Positions 32,344-41,906 of a stretch of 64,000 bases of DNA are shown here, piece after piece. The translations under genes and the position numbers were made by a program. The stretch spans positions 98,334-162,333 of the forward strand of contig JBBHKE010002011.1 in assembly GCA_037447655.1 (NCBI GenBank), read 5' to 3'. Source of the stretch: Zygnema cylindricum (taxonomy: Eukaryota > Streptophyta > Zygnematophyceae > Zygnematales > Zygnemataceae). Under the pieces are notes generated by a model, which searched no databases, was not told where the DNA came from, and saw only the letters and a program-made list of their open reading frames with translations. How positions within the stretch are numbered: the stretch's first letter is position 1; the number at the start of each line of letters is the position of its first letter.

Positions 32344-33544
32344 CAGAGTGAGGACACTCGGCTTCGTCGGAGGGGCAAGCGCAGCGTCCGCAATAAAAGA
32401 ACGAATCACAATGTCGCAACCATCGCAATTTTATTGGGGACGCGACAAAGAAGCGCAGCGGCAATGTTACCGCACAGGAAACCCCAACAGCGCAATTGTG
32501 TTTAACCACGTTGGGAACAACGAACCCAAGGTTTCGCCGCAGGAGCGCAGTCTTATAAATGTTGGACGTTGTGATACCCTCGCACGATGCGACGCTTCGT
32601 ACAGTCCAAAAGTGAAACCCTCAACCCTCGTTGATAAAGCCGCCTTTCGCCGTCGCGACCAACCCAGTCTCGCCAACTTAGAAATTGCTTCTCTCCGCGC
32701 AATCAGTTTGCCTTCACTTCTAGAATTACCGGAATTATCTTGTACAACAGTGTCTATGACGTTGTCGTCCTCTCCACCACCGAAAAGGAGGAGACTTGTA
32801 CGAGTGGGGCAAGGAGATGTGACACGTCCCGAGAGATTAGTAATGGCAGTGGAGGCCATGGTGGAAGCAAACAGGAGAAGAGAAGTGGAAACGGAGCCGA
32901 AACCCGAGGAAACCGCCAGTAGCGAGGCCGGGCCGGCAAACACCAGTGGAGGGGAGGGGTCAGAGAATTCACAAGACCCCGAGTACAATCTACTACAAGA
33001 GGGGGATAGGAGGATGAGGAGGATCATGAGCTTTCAAATGCGGAGGAGCCGAAGCGAGAACCAACACCTCCCCCAATTGAGGAGCGCGCCTCGGACCTCG
33101 AGGTGATGAGGGACCCCAACAATGATAGTACTGCAGACGAGCAGTCCTCCGAAAGTGCGGAAAAGAAAATGGAAACACAATAGCCTAGTGGAGAATATGT
33201 GTTTCTCCTTCGGGGAAGTCAAAGGGAGACGGCCGAGGAGAGTGAACAGGGAGAGGAAATTCCCGATTACCTCTTTCCACTTCCTGGCGACACATTGCAT
33301 CCGGATCTCACCTTGAACTTCGCGAAGCGCTTGTATTGGGATCCCAAGGAGTGGCCCGAGGAGTGGCGTACGGGAAAACTTGGGGATCCTATCTTTATTC
33401 CCGCCACCGTACTCTCAAACCTGACTTGGAATTTTATGAGAACAAAAGACCTCGGGAACAACCATAAGGGTTATGTGTAGCTAAACTTCCATGCCCTACG
33501 GTTTGTGGAAGTAGTTGAGGATAACTACCGGTACAGGGTGGATG
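32344..33544 (+). other. Post-pol region of the Ty3 element with an extra ORF, part 1
   Basis: Beyond the chromodomain most Ty3 elements reach the 3' LTR, but here about 1.8 kb remains (32344-33544 plus 40875-41396). Open frames include 32033-33106 (its 3' part is rich in Ser/Arg/Glu), and 33199-33480 with DYLFPLPGDTLHPDL and AKRLYWDPKEWPEEW. The frame passes towards 33540, where the nested copia splits it. I recognise no domain. Confidence 0.55.
33540..33544. other. Target-site duplication GGATG (left)
   Basis: GGATG directly before the nested copia LTR; the same five bases are at 40870-40874 after it. Confidence 0.88.
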
Positions 33545-34607
33545 TGAAACTCTGAGACCTCCATAAGTCCTCAGAGTGGACAGCTTTCAAAAAGCCTCTA
33601 GGATAACCCTGACCCCTTTGTGTTTCAGCAAGAAAAACTCCCACCTTGGCAGACAATAACCCTAATCACCTTCACCCTTGTAAAGGGAAGACTTGCGTGA
33701 AATGATAGCAAAAAGACTCTCTGAATTTGCCCCCTCTGAGTTGTAAGTTATGGAGGGTCAAAGTTGACCTTTTGTACACAAGCTCTTTGGGAGAGAGGAT
33801 CCTATCTCCTAATTTTTCTAAGTCCTATCTCTCTCACAGACTCTATCTACTGATATACAGAGCCAATCATATTCCACTTTCGTACACAAAAGTAGAGCTG
33901 CCGGTGTACTTTTTGTACGGACATTGTACGACATGGCCTAAATGTTGACACATGTTATATCCGGATTTGGTGCTGTAATCTCCAAAGATACCACGATCGA
34001 ATGTAACTTTGCCACGTGTCATCCGATGTGGCAATGACCATAAACCGCCGAAATTCTCTTCCGCGATCTCGGCATTCATTCCAGCCGTTCAATTAAATTT
34101 ACATCTAATCGTAGCCGTAATAAATACCTACGCGGTATTCGTTTGGCTAAAGACATAAATGCGTGGTAATCTTTTCTTTATCTGTACCATAATCCGTACT
34201 TTACATTACTGATTCTATGTATCTCGTAAATAGTATCAGTTAAATGAATTATCCTACATGTTAATGTATAACTAAAAATCATACCCAATAGTACGTAACA
34301 CTAGCTAAAAAATTTACGGTTAAGGCTACCACATACAGGTCGTTTGCCGTTCGGCAGGTACCAGGATCAAATCATGTGGCCAACACATATCTTTTTAGTA
34401 AATAAACCCCTCCCTAACTAATATATATTTCTCCTAAACCTCTGGATAGCCTAGGTAGCCATGGCTCTAGCTCCCTCTTCGAACTCTCAATGATTGCGAC
34501 AAGATTGATAGTTGGAGAGAGACGTTAGAGGTAGACTCCCTCAGCTTCTTTCAATATTTCTATTCAGACCTAGAAAGTACTTTAAAAAAAAACCATTAAT
34601 TTCTACA
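33545..34607 (-). repeat. 3' LTR of copia A2
   Basis: 1,063 bp; on the plus strand TGAAACTCTGAG ... TTTCTACA. Contains G-box 34011-34020, tRNA-like module (plus strand) at about 34310-34385 with B-box-like AGGATCAAATC, and the tail hairpin near 34470-34530. Confidence 0.92.
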
Positions 34608-34632
34608 CACCCTTTATTTTCTAGTCAATCTT

Positions 34633-36100
34633 TTATTTCATACCACACTTCTTCCTGCACAAAATTAGCTTAGGGGAAGGCACAGGTTTGGTCACCATAT
34701 CTGCTACCATCTCACTATCTGGTCGATACTCTAAACTGATTATTTTGTTTTCTAGTTTCTCACTAACAAAACTGAGTGTGATGTCCATGTGTTTGGCTTT
34801 AAAATGATGTTTAGGATTGGCAGAAATAGCGATTGCTGCCTGATTATCACAAAAAAAATTATGCACACCACTTATAAGGTGACCAAGTTCACCAAGCAAA
34901 GACTTGACCCACATCAATTCTTTTACAACAAAGCAAAAGGCCATATACTCAGCCTCCGTGGTGGACTGAGCAATAACCTTTTGCTGTTTGCTACTCCAAC
35001 AGCAAGCCCCATCACCCACATATAATACATATCCAGAAGTGCATCTCCTCATCGGAGCATCACCATATTTGGCATCACTCTAAGTAGTGATTTCAGTATT
35101 CTCCCCACCTAAATGCAACCATAGATCCCAAGATCCTATCAAGTATCTAAGGACTCTCTTAGCTGCCTCCCAATCCCTGTTAGTGGGAGCATTTAGACTT
35201 CTACTCAGCACTCCTACAGCTGAAACTAAATCCGGCCAGGTACAATTCAGAAAATAGATTAGACTTCCCACTACTTGCCTGTAAGGAATAGTCTGCATGA
35301 ACTTCTGTTCTTCAAGAGATAATTCCTTCTTTAAGACCATGTCTCCTTCTTCCTCACTCCCCTCACTTCCCTTCTTCAACTCCATTGGAGTTGTTCAACT
35401 ATTAGCTTTATCCATCTGAAATTTTTCAAGCATGTTCCCTATTGCTTCCTTTTGAGTCAATCTTATAATCTTTCTTTTTCGGTCTCTCTCTACTTGAATT
35501 CCCAAAATATATTTTGCTTATCCCATATCCTTCATTTCAAATATACCCTTAAGATCAGTTTTCAGTTTATTAATATTTTCCATTAATTTACTTAAAACAA
35601 GCAAATCATCAACATAAATTGCAATAAATAAAAAACCTTCCTCATCTTCGAAAACATAGATTGAGTGATCTGAGCTGATCCGGATATATCCTTCACCGGT
35701 AAGAAACTCATCAAGCTTCTTATTCCTTTGTCAAGGCGTCTGTTTCAAACCATAAAGAGATTTAATCAGCCGGCATACCTTACTCTCCTCTCCTTCCTCC
35801 ACAAACCCTTCGGGTTGTCGCATGAAGATCTCCTCTTCCAATTCTCCATGCAAAAAAGTCTTTCTTGATGTCCATCTGGTGCACTTCCATGTCTTCTGCT
35901 GCTGCAAGGCTGAGAAGTATGTGGACGGAGGGAAATTTAACCACCGGGGCAAAGGTTTCCTCGTAGTCAATTCCCTCATTTTGTGTAAATCCCTTTGCCA
36001 CTAATCGGGGCTTGTAGCGCTCGATTATGTTATCTGGGTTCAGTTTTAATTTGAAAACCCACTTACAACCGATTGGTTTTTGGTTAGGTGGAGAATCCAC
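34633..36100 (-). pseudogene. pol: RT-RNase H part of pol, copia A2 (broken)
   Basis: From the right: CKWVFKLKLNPDNIIERY, KGFTQNEGIDYEETFAPVV, a frameshift near 35850, FLHGELEEEIFMRQPEGF, SLYGLKQTP then a stop at 35731, IYVDDLLVLSK near 35605 (YVDD intact), GSLIYFLNCTWPDL, and RNase H (TSGYVLYVGDGACCWSS, STTEAEYMAF, CDNQAAIAISANPKHHFKAKHMDI) ending at 34633 just before the polypurine tract and LTR. Confidence 0.9.
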
Positions 36101-36106
36101 TAGCTC

Positions 36107-36481
36107 CTAACTATCACCTGCGATGATTGATGCCATCTCCTCATTGATGGCTGTCTTCCACCTGTTTCTTTCTGGACAAGTCATCGCCTCCCCATAAGTT
36201 TGAGGTTCATCTTGATAAGATAGTTTAGTTACCTTGTTATTAACCTGTTTTTCTTGTAGTCTTTTGCTACTTCTCCTTCCTCCCTCCAAATCTGAGGCCG
36301 GAATAGATGGTTCTCGTGGATTCTTTCGAACAATCTCGGCTTCTCCCCTATCCCTTGATTCTGAATCAATTTCCACCATGTCTTCCGCTTCGGGTAGAGT
36401 TGTAACTACCTGCAAGAATGTCATCTTCTCTAAAACCTGGATAGTAAGGAAGCTCAAAGACATCGGAATTTTCTGACTCAC
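36107..36481 (-). pseudogene. pol: Integrase-RT linker of pol, copia A2
   Basis: Acidic, poorly conserved linker with SSKRLQEK and the block TYGEAMTCPERNRWKTAINEE that opens the copia RT region. Frameshifts separate it from integrase at 36624 and RT at 36100. Confidence 0.75.
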
Positions 36482-36623
36482 ATCTTTATACTAACTTTGT
36501 ATACTTAAAGGGATCCACAGACTTTCCTTCATCCATAACTACTAGATGTTTTACTAAGATTATATCTTCCCTTTTTAGATCATAAACTCTATATCCTTTA
36601 ACATCCTCATCATATCCTAATAA

Positions 36624-37874
36624 TTATCCTAGTTTTCCTTTAGGATATAGCTTCCAATTAGACCGATCAGTATCTAGAATAAATACTTGACTGCCGAAAA
36701 ACTTTAAGTGAGATATGTCTGGTTTCCCGCCTGTCCATCTCTCATAAGGTGTTTGATCTTTTATAACTGAAGTAATAACTCTATTTTTGAGATAATTAGC
36801 ACAGTTCATTGCTTTTGCCCAAAACCTTTTTCCTATCTTCTTATCTGACATAATACTTCTAGCACTATCACTTAGTGTTATAATTAACCTTTCAGCTACC
36901 CCATTGTGTTCCGGGTTTTCTGGAACTCTCTTTTGGTGTTGGAACCCATCTTCCCTCTGAAAATCCTCAAACTGGTTAGAAGTATACTCTCCACCATTGT
37001 CACTCCTTATTCTCTTGATTGGAGTTTCATGGAGTTTTCTGCTCCATGCTTTATATTGTCTAAAACAATCATGAGCTTCAAACTTGTTTTTCAAAAAATA
37101 CACGCTAGAATACCGAGACCAATCATCAGTGATAGTCATCATAAATCTCTTCCCACCCGGTGAGGGCACTTTAGCCAGTCCCGAAATATTTGTGTGTACT
37201 AGATCTCGAATTTTTTCTCCCTTATAAGTGGTTGTTTTAGGAAAGGGTAATCTGTGTGTTTTACCTTGAGCACATCCACTAAAATCACTTATATTATCAC
37301 TTTTATTGAACTTAATCCCTTCCACCACTCCCATCTTTTTCATCTCTCTTAACTTAACTAGATTCACATGCCCAAGCCTCTTATGCCACATCATAATATC
37401 ATGAACACCAGCATAATAAAGTTTCTTCATTTCATTACTTATAATCAGCCTAAACATTCTATGGCTTCCTTTCTCAACAATGAAATAGACATCCTCCTCA
37501 AAACTAGCAGTAAAGACTCTTTCCCTATTGCTAGTAAAAAAACCTTTATCATCTAATACAGATATAGAGATGAGGTTTTTGTTCAGCTCTGGAATAAATA
37601 ATACATCGGAGAATGTTACTATGGATGTCTTTCCTTTTATTAATACTTTTAAATCTACTAATCCTACAAAAGTAGTGGTGACTATCCTCCCACTCCCGTA
37701 CTCCATCTCTATGGTGGGAATCTTCCTTATCTTAGTGAATAGGTGCCTATCCTTATACATGTGCATAGAGGCACCTGAATCAACAATCGAGCCTGCTTCA
37801 CCTTTCAATCCACCGTAAGCACATTTTTGCCTTCGCGGAATTTTTGACCTCGTTTTTCGCCTCCAACTCCTCAT
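36624..37874 (-). pseudogene. pol: Protease-integrase part of pol, copia A2
   Basis: One open frame of 416 codons. Protease: VDSGASMHM with the catalytic Asp, and the FIPELNKNLISISVL block. Pre-integrase finger: MWHKRLGHVNL and FSGCAQGKTHRLPFP, where the first Cys of C-x2-C is Phe. Integrase core: the first catalytic Asp is Asn (HTNISG); SDNGGEY and VAER are intact with D-x35-E spacing. So even this open frame is probably inactive. Confidence 0.9.
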
Positions 37875-37991
37875 TTAAAAGAAGCTCATCGTCCAATCCC
37901 TCAGATTACGCCTCATATACCTGTGTCACAAGGGCCTTTTTCTTTCCTCTCGGGGTACCACTGGTCTGCCCCTCCTTTAACCGAAGCTCGG

Positions 37992-38940
37992 TTAGTTTAG
38001 TGCACTCTGCCATTTAGTGCCCAGGTTTCTAACAAAAATGACATAAACCTTTCGGAGCCCTTGGTCAGAACTCTTCGGTCTGATTTTTCTGCTCCCTCCC
38101 ACCATAATTTTCGACTGGTTTTCGGGAATCCTTGTTCCTCCAATAGTTTGCAGTTGCGAAGGCTTAGCCACTCTTTCCTCCCTTTTGGATCTCAATCGTA
38201 TTCTCCCGAACGATAATCATCCCTACCACTGAGTTCCATATCCATCTTGAGTCTGGGAAGTCTTGCACACTGTTGACTATGTTCTTGAACTCATCCGGTA
38301 ACTTCATCAGTAAACAGTTAACCTTTTCTTTTTCACTAAATTCTTTTCCTGCACTCTCTAGATCAATGAAGAGTGTAGCAAGCTCATTGCAAAAATCCAA
38401 CATCTTCCCCCCTTTGTATATATATTCATTAACTTTCTGATCAGTCACCTGTTGTTGCTGAATCGTACCACTTCGGTACATCTCTATGAGAGCCATCCAA
38501 AGATCGGATGTTGTTTCAACCTTCAAATGAGGATATGCAAGTCCTTGAGTGAGTTGACGTAGGATAAAGTGCTTTGCCGCCATATTGGTGAAGTCCCAAG
38601 TTTCAGTATAATTCTCTTTGCTCCTCGGAATAGGTGACATGAATGCTGAACCAGTTGCTATTGATGTGGTCGTCTCCTTCTCCTTTCCTTTGTCCACCAC
38701 CTCTCCTTCCTTTGTTTCCTCCGTTGAAGGTGAATCCTCTTTCCTGGTGAATCTGCTTCCTTTAAACCCTGGAGGAATTCCAAGACTTGATGGACGCCCC
38801 AATCGTCCACTCACTATCCCCCAAAACCTTTTTTCGCATAGAGCTCCTATCATCATACTTTCCCAGTATATGAAGCCAGTTCCATTAAAGATTGGTACCC
38901 TAGAGGGTGGGCCCATAACCTGAAACTCTGAGACCTCCAT
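37992..38940 (-). pseudogene. gag: gag of copia A2
   Basis: The ATG at 38940 is inside the LTR (MEVSEFQVMGPPSRVP); the frame runs 258 codons to 38164. Copia Gag features: FIYWESMMIGAL, a charged linker with KEGEVVDKGKEKE (an insertion of about 60 residues relative to families B and C), ETWDFTNMAAKHFILRQL, VNCLLMKLPDEFKNIV. Downstream, in a shifted frame near 38005-38045, the zinc knuckle C-x2-C-x4-H-x4-C is legible but holds two stops. Confidence 0.9.
38908..38920 (-). promoter_or_regulatory. Primer-binding site, half-tRNA(iMet) type, copia A2
   Basis: Minus strand GGTTATGGGCCCA, immediately after LTR-terminal GAGTTTCA (38921-38928). Encodes Val-Met-Gly-Pro in Gag. Confidence 0.9.
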
Positions 38941-40869
38941 AAGTCCTCAGAGTGGACAGCTTTCAAGAAGCCTCTAGGATAACCCTAACCCCTTTAAGTT
39001 TTAGCAAAACCAACTGCCACCCTAGCAGATAATAACTCTGACCACCTTCACCCCTGTAAAGGTAAGACTTGCGTGAGTTGATAGCAAAAAGAATCTTTAA
39101 ATTTGCCCCTTGAGCACTAAGTTATGGAAGGTCAAAGTCGACCTTTTGTACACATGTTTTCTATGAGAGAGGATATATCTTCTAATTTTTCTAAGTCCTT
39201 TCTCTCTCACAGACTCTATCTACTTATGTACGGAGCTAATCATATTCCACTTTTGTACACAAAAGTATAGCTGCCGGTGTACTTTTTGTACGGACATTGT
39301 ACGACATGGCATAAATGACGACAAATGTCATATTCGGATTCGGTGCCGTAATCTCCGGAGATACCACGATCAAATGTAATTTCGCCACGTGTCATCCGAT
39401 GTGGCGATGACCACAAACCGCCGAAATTCTATCCTGCAATATCGGCTTTCATTCCGACCATTCGATTAAATTTACTTTTAATTGTAGCCGTAATAAATAA
39501 CTTCGCGGTAGTCGTTTCGCTAAGAAACAAATGTGCAGTATTCGTTTCTTTATCCATACCTTAATCCGTACTTGACATTACTGATTCTTTGTATTCCGTA
39601 AATAGTATCAGTTAAATGAATTATCCTACTTGTTAATGTATAACTAAAAATCAAACCCAATAGTACGTAACACTAGCTAAAGAATTAACGGTTAAGGCTA
39701 CCGACTACCGGCCGTTTGCCGTCCGACACTTACTAGGATCAAATCATGTGGCCGGCACCTATCTTTTTAGTAAATAAACCCTTCCCTAAAAAATATATAT
39801 TTCCGGTTGAAATTCTGTGGTCTCCATTAACCCACAGAATGAGCAACCTATGTAAAGCCTCTGGGATAATATTTGCCCCTTCTACTTTCCCGCTGAATAA
39901 GTGCCTCCCACGTACACAAATATTTTGACCAATCTCACCTTGGTGAGGACAAGACTCCCCTGAGTCAAACGCAAAAAGAATCACTGAAATTGCTCCCCTG
40001 AGCAGTAAGTTATGGCTGTTCAAAGATGACCTTTATAGTTACAAGCTCTCTTAGAGAGAGAGGTACCTAAATATTACTAAGTCTCGGTCTTCCTACTCAC
40101 GACTACCTAATACTAAACCCTAGTCCAATAGGAACACTATATAGTACAAGAAGGTACAATGGGGGATGAACTTATTGTACGACCATTGTACGACAAGGTC
40201 TACAAGGTGATACCTGTCAAATTGGAAGCCATGGTTCCTCCTCCCATCTTCTCCGGTATCAAATAATGTGGCGCCACGTGGCACCGCGTGACGCTATCTC
40301 CGTATACTGCCAAAAGCTCACTTCACGTGGCGGCTATAATGCCGGCCGTCTGATCAAAACATATTTTACATGTTCAGATTTGCGTACATGCAGGAATTGC
40401 TCCTTTTGGTTAGTCTGCTGTTAATTAGCAGTTGCGTTAATGTTTATGTATTTATGAAACCCGTCAAGTGTATTGTTTCGTAACGCCTTCATGGTTAAGG
40501 GGTTTGGCTATAGAGACAGTAGAGGTCGTAGGTTCAAATCTAGACTTAGGCATCATTTTAGTATAATTCCCTTTACTTCAAAAACTACCACTTCCTAAAT
40601 ATGGCGACAACTAAGGCGCGCCTTTGATCCTCACTCTCTCTCTTTAAACAAAAACTAAAATAGGGAAGTGACTATTAATAACCTCTTTCCAACACCCGTA
40701 AACCTCTGGATAGCCTAGGTGGCCATGGCTCTAGCTCCCTCTCTGAAATCTTAGTGACTGCGACAAGTTTGAGAGTTGGAGAGAGAAGTTAGAGGTAGAC
40801 TGCCTTCGCTTCTTTCTATAATTCTATTTAGACCTAGAAAAGACTTTAAACAAACCATTAATTTCTATA
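38921..40869 (-). repeat. 5' LTR of copia A2, interrupted by a solo LTR
   Basis: Plus strand TGAAACTCTGAG ... TTTCTATA (terminal CA mutated to TA). Without the insert 39808-40694 and one duplicated 5-mer it is about 1,057 bp, equal to its partner. G-box 39384-39393; tRNA-like module about 39688-39755. Confidence 0.9.
39808..40694 (-). repeat. Solo LTR of a family-A subfamily (A-variant), inside the A2 LTR
   Basis: 887 bp, plus strand TGAAATTCTGTGG ... CTTTCCAACA, flanked by CCGGT (39803-39807) and CCCGT (40695-40699), one mismatch in the duplication. Shares order and key blocks with family A LTRs but is clearly diverged. Holds G-box GCCACGTGGC (40273-40282) and the clearest tRNA-like module of the family (40490-40555: GTTAAGGGG, then GGTTCAAATC). 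Orientation taken from similarity to family A. Confidence 0.85.
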
Positions 40870-40874
40870 GGATG
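40870..40874. other. Target-site duplication GGATG (right)
   Basis: Partner of 33540-33544. Confidence 0.88.
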
Positions 40875-41433
40875 TTCCCGGGTTACTCTGCCGTTATCAC
40901 TCGTGGGATGTCCGCCTCCATGACATCATCTTTAGGGCAGAGGTCACCCCTGAGGTACGGGCACTCAAGGTGGCCCAAAAGAACGCTCTTCAGCGGGCTC
41001 GAGTTGCGAGGAAACATGCGTCTTTCAAGCTAAGGAAGGTGCATAGGTGGGAACCGGCTGAAGAGGAAACGGAAGAGGCACAACAACTTGCAGAACCCAA
41101 ATCTCCCCAAATTCTGGCACCTGAAGAGCCTGCACCGGCGGCCATTCCGCCGCAACCCGAGGGTCCGAGGCTGTACCGGAAGAGGGGGAGGACCAAGTGC
41201 GGGAGCGAATCATTTGGAGACGTTTGGCAGCCGCAGACCATTATAATGCGTTGTTGGAGACCCGATGTCAGCATCTCCAAAACCAACTCGACACCGTGGA
41301 ACAGGAATTCGAGGAGTACCGCGATGAGACGTACAGTATACTGCGTCTCCTGAGACAAAAGGTTCAGCGAGACGCTGTAGCCCTAGTGGGAGGCATTGTA
41401 ACAGGTTTATTGAGTTGGGTACTTAGTAGTTAG
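40875..41433 (+). other. Post-pol region of the Ty3 element with an extra ORF, part 2
   Basis: Continues the Ty3 sequence after the nested copia. The frames read an Arg/Lys-rich stretch (KNALQRARVARKHASFKLRK), a Pro/Glu-rich middle, and at 41190-41433 a segment that looks like a coiled coil (HLQNQLDTVEQEFEEYRDE, SILRLLRQKV) followed by a hydrophobic C-terminus (ALVGGIVTGLLSWVLSS) running a few codons into the 3' LTR. An env-like membrane protein or a capsid-related accessory protein are both possible. No known family recognised. Confidence 0.5.
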
Positions 41434-41906
41434 TAACTAGGCTGATATGGTTGCGATCTCAGAGCAGCGCAGCTGCGATTCCACACGAGCGCAACATAGC
41501 AGTATAGCAACTTAGGAGCATAGCTACTTAGTGGCGTAGCAGCATAGCAGCGTAGCAGAGCAACACAACTTAGCAGTATAGCAAGGCTGCGGAATGTAGA
41601 TAGAACAATATTGTTCTAGAAGATATTTTGGGGATTTGTCTTGGTTGACCGTGAAGGTCCACGTGTCCAGTTGTACAGTACTAGTTTGACTATCAGCTAG
41701 TTATTTTAAATAGTCAGGTAGGCTTAGTGGATAAGACACTCTTCGAGTAGACCTACGCAGCGAGAGCAACCTTGTACTCTCTTCCAAGTAATAAAGCGCA
41801 ACTTTGCCTCTCAGTGCTGTGTGCTCCTACTGTTGCTACAAGAAGATCCCTAGTGTTTTTCGCTAAGTATTGTGGCGTGCTGTGGTGTGTTATTGTCCCT
41901 TTTACA
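41397..41906 (+). repeat. 3' LTR of the Ty3 chromovirus
   Basis: 510 bp, TGTAACAGGT ... CCCTTTTACA, preceded by a purine-rich AGTGGGAGGCAT. Matches 27359-27872, including GCAGC/ATAGC words (41465-41590), CCACGTGT (about 41658) and AGTAATAAAGCGC. Confidence 0.92.

Larger units (their letters stand above)
33545..40869 (-). mobile_element. Complete copia element A2 (family A) nested in the Ty3 element
   Basis: Minus strand. Left (3') LTR 33545-34607, right (5') LTR 38921-40869 containing a younger solo LTR, and all copia domains between. Flanked by GGATG on both sides, and the Ty3 sequence continues cleanly after it (GTGGATG | TTCCCGGG), so this is a true insertion. Net length about 6.4 kb. Pol is broken by at least four stops or shifts. 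Confidence 0.93.
27359..41906 (+). mobile_element. Ty3/gypsy chromovirus, carrying a nested copia
   Basis: Net length about 7.2 kb after removing the nested element 33545-40874. 5' LTR (27359-27872), primer site TGGTATCAGAGCC, gag, protease, RT, RNase H, integrase, chromodomain, an extra 3' ORF, and 3' LTR (41397-41906). RT-RNase H-integrase order plus a chromodomain define a chromovirus. Frameshifts and lost catalytic residues make it dead. The flanks do not match: copia D RNase H on the left, copia C RT on the right. Confidence 0.92.

Noticed and set aside
32467-33300. Minus-strand open frames of 186 and 88 codons
   Set aside because: Antisense to the Ty3 post-pol region; no motif and wrong strand for the element.
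40490-40555. A functional tRNA gene
   Set aside because: A and B box-like words are present, but I could not fold an acceptor stem or a convincing anticodon arm, and it lies inside an LTR.
40990-41358. 122-codon minus-strand open frame
   Set aside because: Antisense to the Ty3 post-pol ORF; frame on the plus strand fits the element's direction better.
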